A DNA stretch of 64,000 bases, from NCBI RefSeq assembly GCF_019175385.1, contig NC_083345.1, positions 122,329,657 to 122,393,656 of the forward strand, given 5' to 3'. The position numbers and the translations under genes were made by a program. The notes under the pieces were generated by a model. It was given only the letters and a program-made list of their open reading frames with translations, was not told where the DNA came from and ran no database searches. The stretch is from Lycium barbarum. Taxonomy: Eukaryota; Streptophyta; Magnoliopsida; Solanales; Solanaceae. This document shows positions 24,105-35,788 of the stretch, in pieces; within the stretch, counting starts at the first letter, position 1; every line of letters starts with the position of its first letter.

Positions 24105-25245
24105 TTGCGTCACATTACCTCCAGTACCCTGTCTGGCTGATGGACAGTCTTTCTGAAAATGGCCATTCTGCCCACATCTAAAACAGGCATCAGTACCCAC
24201 ACGACAATCACCTGAGTGTCTCTTATTACACTTTCCGCACATCGGATGAGTATAAGTCGACTGACCCCCACTAGCCTGAGAGTAAGAACTTGATGGCCTG
24301 AAATTCTGCTTCTTATCATTACGGAACTTAGGAAGTGGGGCACTTGCTGTGGACGGAGCAGGTACTGCTGACCTGTTCTTAAAGAATTTCCTATTTCGAT
24401 TCCCGCTGAACTGTCCGGTAGACTTGACCCTCTTGTTGAACTCCTTGTCTTTCTTTTTTTTGTAAGGTTTCTTCCTCCTTTAGCCTTGTCTCATTGCCCT
24501 GTACAAAAGCAACCATCTTGGAAATAGTCATTGCCCCATTCTGTGCAACAATATTGGCTCCATCATACAAATGGGAATCAAGACCTCTAACGAATCTTCT
24601 CACTCTTGCCCTCATATCGGGTAACATGTATGGGGCATGCTTAGCCAGGCTAACGAACTCCAAATAGTAATCTTGAACTGGCCTGCCATTTTGTTTGAGC
24701 TTCAGGAATTGTTCACCCTTAGCCTCTCTAACCTCTACTGGCATAAAGTGGTCTAGGAATGCATTAGCAAATTCATCTCATGTAGCATCAGACGCATTCT
24801 CACCTCGGGACAATTCCCAAGATTCATACCACGTGTTAGCAATGCTCTGCAACTGATGAGCTCCAAAAGTAGCTGCTTCAGTTTCTGTAACTCTCATAAT
24901 CCTGAAGATCTTTTGGAGAGCATCAATGTAGTTCTGAGGGTCTTCATCCTTCTTCGTCCCCGTGAATACTGGGGGATTCATTATGAGAAAATCCTTCGTC
25001 TTAGAAGACTCTCCATTACCTCCTGAATTTGACCCAGATTCCTTACGTTGGGCCTGAGCTGCTACCAGCTGGGTGAGCATGTTGATAGCACTCCTAATAT
25101 CCCCGTCTGAAGCACTAGGAGGTGTAACGGTAGGGGCGGTTGGAGCTGTTGCCTGAGTCGGAACAGTATCTTCGTGAGCTACTTCCGCGGCAGCCCTTTG
25201 GCTGGTGGCTGTGTTTCTCTTCTTGTAATTTCTTTTGTAAGGCAT
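24105..25245 (-). pseudogene. Chromovirus gag, interrupted
   Basis: Gag forms the particle that packages element RNA. The frame starts at 25245 with MPYKRNYKKRN after the 5' LTR leader and shows the retrotransposon Gag core (IMNPPVFTGTKKDEDPQNYI, later VRRFVRGLDSHLYDG) and a zinc knuckle CFRCGQNGHFQKDC (C-x2-C-x4-H-x4-C) near 24160-24200. A TGA at about 24775-24777 sits where tryptophan is usual; a frameshift and further stop lie near 24380-24480. The frame then runs into the nested solo LTR at 24104 and resumes at 20968. Confidence 0.9.
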
Positions 25246-25444
25246 TTTCTGAAAACACGTACACGCACGAATTAGGCAGCCATCCTAAAAATACTGCTTT
25301 AACTGCACGATCTAGAATATGAAAGAAATGAGACAATCCTGAATGTCTTGGTGGTCAACTGTTTATATGTGTGGGGCCCTCACACATATAAAAGAGACCC
25401 CACTGGACACGGTTTCATAGACTCCCTAAAGATCCTTGAACCTA

Positions 25445-25457
25445 GGCTCTGATACCA
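25445..25457 (-). other. Primer-binding site, initiator-Met tRNA
   Basis: Minus strand TGGTATCAGAGCC, five bases after the 5' LTR end. It matches the 3' end complement of plant initiator methionine tRNA, the usual primer for this group. Confidence 0.93.
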
Positions 25458-25462
25458 AGCTT

Positions 25463-27560
25463 TGTCACGCCCCGAACCATGGTCTGGACGTAACACGGCA
25501 CTCGGTGCCTGACTGTATGTGACCGAGCGAACCACATGGCTTGCTGAATCATCATGATACATAACATAAGCGGAATATAACGTGAATGCATGATGAGCCT
25601 TTATAAAACATGGTAAGTCATAATACTTAATAAAATACTTGTTTAAACATGAGTGAGCCAAAATGGCTATACGACTCCAAATGTCTGACATGACATAACT
25701 GACTTGTCTAGTCTATGAAACCTCTATCATGAGTCTGACTGGAAAACATACTTACTGGGACAAGGCACGCAGCATACCTTTAGATGTAAAACTAAATAAA
25801 GAAATATAATGTCTAAACCCCGAATGAGATGGGGCTCACCAATAAGCTGGTACGTGCAAATCCTAATGAGCAGAAGCGTCGTCCTGTAAATCCATACCTG
25901 CATCGTGAAATGCAGGCCCCCGGGCAATAAAAGGGGACGTCAGCACATTGAATGTACTGGTATGTAAAGCAACCGAAAGAAACAACATGGGACATGGAAT
26001 AACATGATAAGAACTGAAACTGAAAACCTGGACATGATCATGAGCATGAGTACATATGTATATATATAACATAAGTAAAAACATGATAAGTAGGGAGAGC
26101 ATTTCATAAACCGACACATGATATCACCACGTGGATACGTGGAGTCTGGTACCTCGCCGGACCAGCAGAGCCCTCATACCTTGCTAGAGTATAAGGTGGT
26201 AACATGCCTGATGGATCCATTCAGTGTAAAATTAAGGTATCGTCCTAAGTGGGCGGAGCGATCCTTGTCCTATGGTGGCTACATAGTTTCAGGCTATCTG
26301 AGCCTTCTCGGTAATTCGTGCAACTCCCAAAAACATGAACATAATATAGTTGGCTAAGAAGCCCATGACTTTCGTGAATTAACTTGTACTTGTCTTGTAA
26401 TCATGATTTCACGAAATAACTTGTAACCATGGTTCATGAAATAGCTTGTAAACATATTCTTGATTTATGAGTAATACAATAGTTCATAATCATATATTTG
26501 TAATTGACTTGAAAACATGCTTGTAACTTGCAAAATAAAATCATAAAGTTTCATATGAACATGATGAGAACACATGAGGAAGAATTCATGATTCATGGAT
26601 TAAGCTAGGGTTCCTAATAACCGTAATGGAAGATTAGGAATACAACAACAAATATAGATACAAAATTCATGTACATAAATACTTAAATACGGGCTTCCAA
26701 TGTGTTGGGTTTAATGCCCTAAGATTTGAACTTCATGGATATCAAGGAAACGAAGCATGGGGAAGAACATAGAGATTCCCTCATGTGGATGGAAGTTCTA
26801 CATACCTTAATTGCTCCAAAACTTGAATTTTGGAGAAGATTTCCTAAATCTTGATTCTTGAATCTTGAGATGGGTTTTCTTGAAAACCCTAGATTAGGAA
26901 TGATGATTTCTTGTTTAGATTACAAGGATATATGTTAGAATTGAGTTGGAATAATTAGAATGGACTTACCTTGGTGTTCTTGATGTTGGAGGAGAGTAGG
27001 AAGTCGTTCTAGGGTTTGAGGGAGTGAAAAATAATGAGTTGAACTGATATGGACGAATATCTAGTGTTCTGGAACATTGCACTTTACGTCCAGCAAAATA
27101 CTGGCCGTATTTCAGTTTACGGGCCGTAAACTGCAATACGGTCCGTATTCTGCCATATGGACTGCACTGCATCTCTTCAGTAAAATGGTCATAACTCTTT
27201 GCACAGATGTCCGTTTGACCCCCGTAAGATACCGTTGGAAAGGTATTTCAATGATCTACAACTTTCATCAAGGAGGTTTTCCCAAATTCCAAATACGTTT
27301 TGAAATACGGGCCGTATAGTGATATACGGTCCGTATTTAACCATATGACCTCAAAATGTCAAATTCCAGAATGTTCAGAAATTCTTGGTTTCAGTTTACG
27401 ATCACTGTTCATGGGCGTAAATTGGAATACGACCACTGTTCATGGCCGTAAACCACCATATCACAACTGAACAGGAAAATTTCAATTCCCACATTCTTTA
27501 TCTGATTTTCTAAGTCTAGGATCGTGGTCAATACTTTCGTTAAAGGTACGGGGTGTTACA
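25463..27560 (-). repeat. 5' LTR of the chromovirus
   Basis: 2098 bp, nearly identical to 14479-16591. Minus strand starts TGTAACACCCCGTACC at 27560. It has the same palindrome cluster near 27118-27150 and 27306-27335. Transcription of the element would start here and run toward lower coordinates. Confidence 0.95.
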
Positions 27561-27565
27561 ATTCA
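27561..27565. repeat. Target-site duplication ATTCA, right
   Basis: Pairs with 14474-14478. Exon 9 of the Nudix pseudogene resumes at 27566 and reaches its TAG at 27587-27589. Confidence 0.95.
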
Positions 27566-28230
27566 GGTTTTAACTGTCAAGCCAGTTAGCATGAGTATTT
27601 GATATTAGTTTGAAAAATAGAAAGTTTTGTGTATATGTAATCTGCTGTAACTTATAGGATATAGACTCTGTAAATATGTGAAATACATTTCACCAAGTGA
27701 TTTTTAATTTCCAAAAAGTTTTTCTTCCCTCAATGGCATTTTAGCTCATAGTTATATTATACTTATTCATATGAACTTGTATAGGATTGGTTCTGTCACA
27801 TTGAAAATTTCTTCAACTTGCTTGGTTTTCATTCTTTATAATCTACACATAAGTTCTTACCTTAGACTCTCTATTTCTTTTTATGATTGTATTTTAAGAA
27901 ACACTAAAGTCTAAACTCAGATTGTGGAAGCCTAGTATATATACATGCTTATTTCAGATGGGGTTTAGTATTCTGAATTTACATATGCATGTTAAGTTTA
28001 ACAAATTGATCAACGGTTGAAAACAAATTTCTTAAAACAAAACATTTTGGTATAATGAAAACTGAAATGAAAGGGATATTAGAGAATGAGAATACCAGTG
28101 GTATTAGGTGTTAAAAAGGGTTAACTACACTATAAAACTGTGTACTTTCACAGTGTGTTTGTTTATGACGGAAAGAATTTCTGGAATACATATCTCAACT
28201 TTTTTGCTTTAAATCATTGCTTTAACCACC

Positions 28231-28320
28231 AACAACAATAACATTACCCAGTTTGCAGACCTTACCCCTATCTTAACGGACCCTATCGCAACAGAGAAAC
28301 CTCTGTCACAAATGTATAAT
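28231..28320 (-). mobile_element. Reverse SINE-type 3' fragment
   Basis: Begins with CCACCAACAACAATAACATTACCC and continues with GCAGACCTTACCCCTA, the complement of the TS-type SINE tail. Shared with copy B at 63056-63145, so older than the duplication. Confidence 0.5.
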
Positions 28321-28789
28321 AGGCTCTCTTAGATTTCAAACTCTTGATAGAAAACATAGAAAATCAAGAGCATGTACTAGCTTTTGAACGTACAATTTAA
28401 GAATGCTCTAAAATGTTTAAAAGCCAGAAGCAATACCAGTTTATTACAAATTAACAAGATGATCACACAACATGACAAGAAATTACTTAGTGTACAATCA
28501 AGCAATCAAGATATCAGAACCAGAAAGCAAAAATAGTACAAAGAAGGAACAATAATTGGCATACAAATCTCAAGATACGTGACAGGAAATTCAAAAACGC
28601 ACACTCCACCGATTTGTAGCTCGAAACGTCATGCCTCTAGTGCAGTAAGTTCCTTTCTCTACTTTTTTTGGTCCTTCTGAATGAGGCAACAATAAGTGAA
28701 GCTCAACACACTTGTTAACATTTGAATAATAAACCATTTATGCTAGCATTATTAGCAATATTTAATTTGGTTCAAGAGGCATATTCTAA

Positions 28790-29083
28790 GGGTGTGTTTG
28801 GTTTGAAGGAAAATATTTTCTAGAAAATGACATATTTTTTGGCGGAAGTATTCTTTTTTAATTTACGATTATCCCTAAATCTTAACATCATATCATTACT
28901 TTAACAAATATGTAGCCATCATTATCAATCTTTAATGCTTAAAGAAATTTCATCAAAAGTATTTTTATCTATTACAAATAAATATATTCTCCACTCTCCA
29001 ACCAAACAATGTAAAACATTTACCAGGAATATATTTATTGAAAATATTTTCTGGAAATGACGTTTGTCATACCAAACACACCC
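28790..29083. mobile_element. MITE with GGGTGTGTTTGGT ends
   Basis: Left end GGGTGTGTTTGGT, right end ACCAAACACACCC: perfect 13-bp inverted termini. The flanking trinucleotides are TAA and TCA, so a Tourist-type TAA/TWA duplication is only approximate. The left part is present in copy B (63635 onward), where the right part is replaced by unrelated sequence. Confidence 0.75.
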
Positions 29084-29522
29084 TCAATCTCTTTTTTGTA
29101 AAGCATAAGTTTTTCAAGGTAAATCCAAGAGTAGATCTAAAACCCTTATAGAAATGTTCAGTCCAGGGAGGTAATGAAAGAAACTTTAATTAAAAATTAT
29201 TTTAGTACACTCATCATAAAGAAAAGGCTTCAGTCAAAAGGGAGGAAAAGAAAATGGAAGAATTGGATCGAATTTGTGTTCATCAGTTACGGAATCTCAA
29301 ATTTAAACACTCTCCATTTCATTACTTTCCTTTTACTTTAGCTACAAAATGTTAGAAATTGGGTCATATCTCAAAGCTACACCAGTAGACTATGTGTTCA
29401 CCATTTTTGTAAAGTAATTTCGGCATCAAACCCCAATTTTTTTTATTAAAAAAAATGCCCAAATTAGTTAAATAGAAAAAGATGCTAGAGGAAAATTAAT
29501 CAGTATATTACCATTGGCAGTT

Positions 29523-29778
29523 TTATAATGGTCGGAAGCAATGCTCTAAATTTGACTTGAAGTTGTCGTCATCCCACTCCAATTGGCTCCACCATTCTGA
29601 TGATCCTTCTATTGACTTAATGTTGTTGGAGGATTGAATAAAAAGAGGCAACTTCCTTATTTTATTGCAATCTAGCAAGGTAAATTCCTCCGGGTGTTCC
29701 CACATACTCTATGGCTCCCCCAAGGTTCCTAATTTTGGTAAGTCACGCAACTCTAACTTATGAACTCTTGGAACTTCT
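29523..29778 (-). pseudogene. NLR leucine-rich-repeat C-terminal fragment, second copy
   Basis: Minus-strand reading gives EVPRVHKLELRDLPKLGTLG-like text, then NKIRKLPLFIQSSNN and SSEWWSQLEWDDDNFKSNLE ending HCFRPL and stop. It is the C-terminal end of a CC-NB-ARC-LRR-type disease resistance protein of the kind common in Solanaceae; the role would be intracellular pathogen sensing. The same segment is at 37150-37430, so this is a tandem partial duplication, now separated by the copia element that inserted at its upstream edge. No NB-ARC domain is in the window. It is a fragment, not a gene. Confidence 0.75.
29774..29778. repeat. Target-site duplication CTTCT, left
   Basis: CTTCT precedes the TG start of the copia-type element and is repeated at 37113-37117 after its CA end. 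Confidence 0.88.
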
Positions 29779-31105
29779 TGATACAATACAGGCATACACA
29801 GCGGAAGCAAATAACCAGGATCGAACTTGCAGGTAATATAGACAACACATAATCAAGATATTAATCTAACATAAAATTGATACTTATCTCTTGAAGCGTG
29901 ACCGCGACCAAGAATCGAATCTTCAACCACGAGCACACACCATCCAGTTGATCACCATCCTTCAGTTCCACAGTCTTCTGCTGTGTAACCCGAATAATAC
30001 CAAAATTTGTGAAATTCGTGTGGGCGAATTTCTATGGAAAAAGAGTAGAAACTTGTAAAACACTACACCTCCTTATGGAATAAGACCCCTATTTTATAAC
30101 TACGGGTTTAGGGTTTCCCCTTTTCCAAAACCTATTGGGTCTTTATTTTCCACAAAGAAATAATATTCCATATAATTCTTTATTATTCGGGCACAGCAGG
30201 GACCGCATAATTTAATTAACGAGGCTTCCTATTACGAAATTAATTCAAGAAATCTGAATTAATCCTACCATAATAAATTACGAATTATTCCACTAAAAAA
30301 TCGTAACTGCACTCCTCAGTTCAATTTCGAAATCATACACTAAAATTTATTTAACTCCCCATGTTAAGATTACAGATACCAATCAATTAAATTAAATTAC
30401 TGACAATTTAATTCATTGACTAATTGAATCCTTTATATTTCTGCTTAACTTACATCATGTGACGGATACAAAATTCACCTGCAGGGTTTTCACATGAGAC
30501 TTATAAGCATCCATAAAGGGGTATCATCAATCTCAAAGTCAAGACATGGATTCTATCAACTAATTATTATTTCACAAATGTAATTTATCATTATCCAATT
30601 CACCAGGAATACATAAACCCGCAATTGAGTCGTACCTTTTAATAAATCAAAATAATGAACAAATCACATTGATCATAATAATTATATCAAGATTAAGAGT
30701 ATAAGTACATTAAATGAACTAGAGAATTTGTTTTATATATTCAGTACAAAAACACTTATCTCTACTTGGTCCGTTCAATACATACAAAATGTACTAGCAC
30801 AAGAAGACGAAACTATACCGTTCCCATAATGAAGATACATTATATTAATCATGGGCTACAATCATACCGATGGCTTTGTCCAATTTCCATCTTAGATTGT
30901 GAACATAAATTTTATACTTATAAGAACCGACGATTTAATCTTCCGTGTATAAGCTAAACTCTATACACTAAATCATCTACTATATAAGTAAAGGACACAC
31001 ATACTGGTACATGATCTATTTAATTCTTTATTAAACAATGAATAAATAATTGTTCTATAATAAATATTATATCCAAACACATGGTTAATAGTATATATCC
31101 CAACA
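29779..31105 (-). repeat. 3' LTR of the copia-type element
   Basis: 1327 bp; minus strand starts TGTTGGGATATATAC at 31105 and ends TGTATTGTATCA at 29779. Nearly identical to 35789-37112. Confidence 0.93.
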
Positions 31106-31120
31106 ATCTCCCACTTAGAC
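31106..31120 (-). other. Polypurine tract of the copia-type element
   Basis: Minus strand GTCTAAGTGGGAGAT directly before the LTR start TGTTGGG. An almost identical tract plus LTR start is repeated 82 bp away (31188-31202 with 31187). Confidence 0.85.
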
Positions 31121-31899
31121 TTTTAACCATGACAATTGTTAGAATATACCATGTCTAAACGCATGGTTAATGGTATATACCCCAACAATCTCCCACTTAG
31201 ACTTTTAACCATGCATTTACAACTTTCACATGTATTCCTTTTGCACGACTACCAAAAGTCTTAGCGACTAAGCTCTTTGCGAAAATTAACTTATCAAGTT
31301 GTTTTCTGATGCAACTTCGTCTAGTAGTGCTTCGTCGTAAATGACCGGTTCTGTACTAAGATCTTCAGGGATCCTATCATGAAACTCTCCAAAAAAAATG
31401 TATTTCTTTTCAGGAATCCTATCATGAAATTCTCCCAAGAATATACACCGAACCGATCTTGGTTATTATTCTCCCACTACGACTAAGTACTACTACTATT
31501 ATAGTCCCACTATCATATTCCTGAGTCTTAATATTATCTTCATTGCCTTTCGGAATTGAAATATTAACGACTTCATATAGTGTTGTTTGCTCAACATCAC
31601 TCCCACTACTTAAAAGTAGTGAATTTCCTTACGCCTATCAACGTTTCTCCCACTACTTAAATGCAATGGAACGTTAACCCTGACTTGTCGGTTAGATGTT
31701 CTTGAACTTCTGAATTTTTTAGATGACTCATTTGCTATTTCTTTGCTTAGTTCCTATAAAACTAGTTTACTTCTAGCAACTTGGTTTATTAAATAGTCCT
31801 TTTCTAAAATCTAGCAATAATTACCTTATTTTCTTTTAGGACAGTAAATAAATCTCTTTTCATTCCCTTTGGATATCTAATAAACATGCGTACATCAGT

Positions 31900-32560
31900 T
31901 CTTGATTTCCACTTATCTGTTTTCCCTTTGAACACGTGTGCTAGACAACCTCATATCCGAACATGTTGCAGATTTGGCTTACTTCCAATCCACTATTCTA
32001 TGGGTATCAAAGGTACTAACTTAGAGGGAATTAAATTAAGAATGTAACTCGCAGTTTCTACGACATATCCCAAAACGAAAAAGCAAATATAAATAAGTCA
32101 ATTAATCTTACCACCTTCAAAAGAGTCATATTTCTTTTCTCTTCCACACCAATCTATTGTAGAATACTTGATGTAGACAATTGAAAATGCAATCCCTTTA
32201 TCTAATAAGTAACTAATGAACTCTGCAAAGAGGTACTCGCCCTACGATCAAATTGCAGTGACTTAATATATTTCCCCTGACGCTTTTCATTTTCGCCTTA
32301 AATACCTTGAAATTTTCAAAGCATTCAGAACTTACAGAACATCAAATAGATATATTCATATCATGAGTAATCTTCTATGAATGTCACAGAATACTCAAAA
32401 TCACCTCTTGCCTTGAAGTTCATTATACCACACAAATCAGAATAGATTGTCTTAACTTATCATTAACTTTAGTTCCTTTTAAGAGAAAAGGTCTCCTAGT
32501 CATTTTTCCTTCTAAATAGGACTCACAAGTTGGTAGTGCCTCTACTTTCAATGAACCTCA
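31900..32560 (-). pseudogene. Decayed copia GAG-pre-integrase and integrase
   Basis: Minus-strand reading from 32530 downward gives PTCESYLEGKMTRRPF, a pre-integrase zinc-binding signature. Near 32100-32160 it gives ERRNMTLLKVVRLI, matching the E-R-x-N-R-T part of the integrase core, and near 31900-32030 PIE-W-IGSKPNLQH followed by RIWGC. Stops and frameshifts separate these pieces, so only the order and short motifs support the call. There is no room for RT and RNase H before the polypurine tract. Confidence 0.7.
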
Positions 32561-35500
32561 AAAGTTCATCATTTGACCAACTTCGAAATTCTATTCAGAT
32601 TAAAATGACCTAGACACAAGCGTCACAAATAAGTTCATTCAATTCACGAAAAAAAAAAAAATATTCTCTGATGGGACAGATTAACACTATTCAGTTCAGA
32701 AGAGTTATTAATTTAAAGGGTCACACATCAATGTACCACAAGAGATAAAATGTTTATCAAACTCAATAACACAAGAGTTACAAGAAAAATAAACTAATTA
32801 TCCATCTCTTTTTTTGGTTAGAAACTGAAAATAAATTCTTTAGAAACTGAAAATAAATTCTTTCTAACAGAAGTTACATATAATGCATCCTTTAAATTAA
32901 TGTCTTATCTCTATCAGAAGAAATTCCTGACTAGTAGTAAGTGGGCTGGATAAAATCTATTAAGAATTTGAGATATAATCATTAATAGATCATTAGTTAT
33001 GCTGAATGAATAATAAAATTCAAACCATACATCACACATATAACCATGCTTACCGAACAGTTAGATTCGATAGGGAAACTTAACAATTCATGCAAAATAT
33101 ATGAGTCATGCCAGATATATCACCCCATAAAGAAACAGAACCAACTCAGATGGAGAGTAAACTGCTAATTTATATTAGGTAAATATCCCATTTAATTATC
33201 CCTAGTTCCATTGAACCAACTTGTAACTCAGTTGGAGAGTCAAGACAAGCTATCAATTAACTAGGGACTAGAACACAATAATTAACCATAATGAATCTAT
33301 CCGATGGGGAGGAAGACCTATGTCAACACATAAACTCATTATATCACTGCTATATACAATGGAGACCATAGAGAATGAACCCTACCACCACTGTTTGAAG
33401 AAATAAAATTTTTATTCAACAAAAAAATTCTAGAAAACAGCAAAACGACCAAAAAAAACCCATCTAAACGACCCGGATGGCCTAAAAAGAGCCCAGTTCA
33501 TGAGCAAAGCTCATGAGTAGTGCTCAGTGGGTCGTTTCCGATGAACCTACCACATTTCAAGTCAATCAGAATTCGTCAAAAATCAGAATTCAGAAACCAT
33601 GACCAATTCGAAAAAGAAAAAAAAATCCTTTTTTTTTCAGCCAAAATAGAATTTAAAATAACATATACATTTGTTCAGTAGTTCTTATCACATATCATCA
33701 TTAGCGTACTAATATATATGAATCAAGAACAACGAACAAAATTTTAAAATATGTTTACATAATCTCAGTGTTGCTTTCTGGAAATTAGCATGTTTACGTA
33801 GTCATTGAATGTAATATTCAAAACACACCACATAGATATCCATGCATCTTGAACAACAAATTTCAATATATGATAACAATTCATGCAACAAATACATGTG
33901 ATATATTCACTCCATAAATTTAAAACCCTCACTCAAACGAAGAGTATGCTGCTAATTTAAGCCAAGTGAATATCATTATCATTATCTCTAGTTCCATTGA
34001 CCCAACATGTAACTCAGATGGAGAGTTAATACAAGTTATCAATAACTAGTGATTATACCTAGTGACAACCCATAATAAATCCATCCGATGGGAAGGAAGA
34101 CCTAATGTCAACACATAAATTTATTATTTCACTAGTATTTAGACATAAAAAACATAAGGAAGAATCTCTATCACCATTAGATCATAACCGAGTTATTTTT
34201 CCTTAAAATAATTTTCAAGAAATAGAAAAAATGCCTAAAACACCATCTAAACAATCCCAAATCATAACAGTGAATATTGTTTAATGGGTCATTTCCAATG
34301 AATCTATTAAATTTCAGGTTAATTAGAGTCTGCAAAATAATTCATCTCCAAAGCTATAACCAAAATCAGATTCAAAACAATTTAAGCATCTTTAAGAATT
34401 AAACAATATGACCTACATTCTTATCATATATCAATTCATATTAAATCATCATGTGTATTCATGTTCTAGATTTAACATAAATAAAACTGACATAAAGAGT
34501 AGTTTTTCATACTAGTTTTAATCGGAAAGAACAACATAAAATCCATCTAAACAGCCTCAAAGATTATTTCTTACTGGGCGTTTCTAATGAACACACCAAA
34601 TTTCAGGTCAATAAGAGTTCATGAAATTCTTGATCTATATCCTTATATAATTATCCCACGAGCTCAAGGTATACATTGTGTCCCTTCTTCAAGGCAAGAC
34701 ACACAATGCAACACGCCTACTTTCAACAAATTGTCCTCTCGATTAATACACCTGAGAATCAAGATACTACGTTTCTGCCTTTCGGGTGACAATCTCGATA
34801 TCTCTTCTCATGAATTAATTAAGTGATACTAATAACAAAAGATAAATTTTGTATCAGTATATAAAATACCACAACTAGTATACACTTATTCAAGAATAAT
34901 TTTCACAATACATTGAGAATGTTCCAATAATTCAAATAAATAAACCATATTAATGGAACCTATTTATTAATCATAACTCTCAATTCATGTATTGATATAA
35001 TTTCACATGTATAAAGCTATTACGAATTTTCAATGATTTCAAATAAATAGACCATTTTAATAAAAACTATTTATTAATCACAAAATTCTTAAATATGCAA
35101 TATTACAATATCAATACTTGAATATATTCCGGAAAAGTTTTCACCCGAGAAGGAATTCTTGAATTTCAAAACGAACTTATCCGGTGCAAAGGTAATCAAC
35201 TGATAGCATTAAATAATGAACTGCACCAAGTTACTAATATGTGTATTAAAAGAAAGCATAAAATAATGTCCACATAATTCATGGGCACTTTCTACCACAA
35301 TGTACAATTGGGAGACAAAAAGGTTTCACTTAACCAAGCAACCCTTTTAACCTACTTTAAAGAAAATATACTCACTGCTGCTATCCAAATACCAGTGCAA
35401 CAACATTCTTTGTAGTGTTTTTCTTTTTATCCAAAGTTAATCAAATTAACCAAAAAAAAAAAACCTTGTACATTAGGGTTTAATTAATAGTATCCATGCG

Positions 35501-35773
35501 GCAATACAATTGCCATTCACCGCCACCCAAATCCTCTCAGTGCTTCATAATGCAATTTACCAAGGAATTCATGTTGCAACAGCAAGGAACACTGCCGAAT
35601 AAAATCCATTCATACGCACAGTAGCAGTTCTATATCACTGTTATCAACAATCATATTTTTACAAAATTGATCTCGGATAAAATAAAACGCAGGTTACAAA
35701 CTGCATATTCACGTATGTATCAAACACACATATACACAAAATATTTTAGGTTATCTATTTAGATGCAAGTAGG
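32561..35773 (-). other. Non-coding internal region of the copia-type element with diverged repeats
   Basis: No gag frame is recognisable. Two diverged copies of a roughly 220-bp segment lie at 33133-33360 and 33923-34142 (shared core CCTAGTTCCATTGA, then AACTCAG-TGGAGAGT). Three copies of another segment (CCATCTAAACG/A near 33462, 34242 and 34538) carry a TGGGTCGTTTCC-like core. The frame at 34587-34826 is not convincing. Confidence 0.65.
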
Positions 35774-35786
35774 GCTCTTGATGCCA
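35774..35786 (-). other. Degenerate primer-binding site of the copia-type element
   Basis: Minus strand TGGCATCAAGAGC follows the 5' LTR end. It differs from the initiator-Met tRNA site TGGTATCAGAGC by one substitution and one extra base. Confidence 0.65.
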
Positions 35787-35788
35787 AT

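Larger units (their letters stand above)
14479..27560 (-). mobile_element. Tekay/Del-type chromovirus (Ty3/gypsy LTR retrotransposon), defective
   Basis: A 13,082-bp element with 5'-TG and CA-3' ends, 5-bp target duplications, two LTRs, an initiator-Met tRNA primer site, a polypurine tract, and gag, protease, reverse transcriptase, RNase H, integrase and chromodomain in gypsy order on the minus strand. The chromodomain after integrase places it among chromoviruses; LTR length and protease style fit Tekay/Del. By eye the LTRs differ at about 17 bases plus two small indels (2 bp and about 13 bp) over about 2.1 kb, so insertion was recent. All coding parts carry stops and gag-protease is split by a 3.1 kb solo LTR. 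It lies in the last exon of the copy A Nudix gene, in antisense orientation to that gene. Confidence 0.95.
10146..27589 (+). pseudogene. Nudix hydrolase pseudogene (copy A), broken by a retrotransposon
   Basis: Nine exons match the intact copy B: 10146-10229, 11591-11850, 12444-12509, 12704-12841, 13154-13231, 13355-13405, 13513-13547, 13783-13891 and 14296-14478 continuing at 27566-27589. Four independent lesions are visible. Exon 1 is 58 bases shorter than in copy B (84 against 142), which shifts the frame. The donor after exon 5 reads GAG|TT in place of GAG|GT. Codon 13373-13375 is TGA where copy B has GGA, inside the Nudix box. A 13.1 kb chromovirus sits in exon 9 and separates the last seven codons and stop. 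Other splice sites are conserved, and exon sequence stays close to copy B, so decay is recent. It cannot encode a working enzyme; a short non-functional transcript is possible. Confidence 0.93.
27590..29522. other. Copy A of segmental duplication: flank downstream of the dead Nudix gene
   Basis: Matches 62294 to about 63880 in copy B. It contains the former 3' untranslated region, a reverse SINE tail (28231-28320) and a MITE (28790-29083). Copy A lacks about 165 bp found in copy B at 62570-62735. From 29084 to 29522 no match can be tested because copy B diverges at about 63884. No gene is seen. Confidence 0.8.

Noticed and set aside
17391..25245. Endogenous pararetrovirus as source of the RT
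   Set aside because: Integrase, chromodomain, paired LTRs and 5-bp target duplications are all present, so this is a gypsy LTR retrotransposon.
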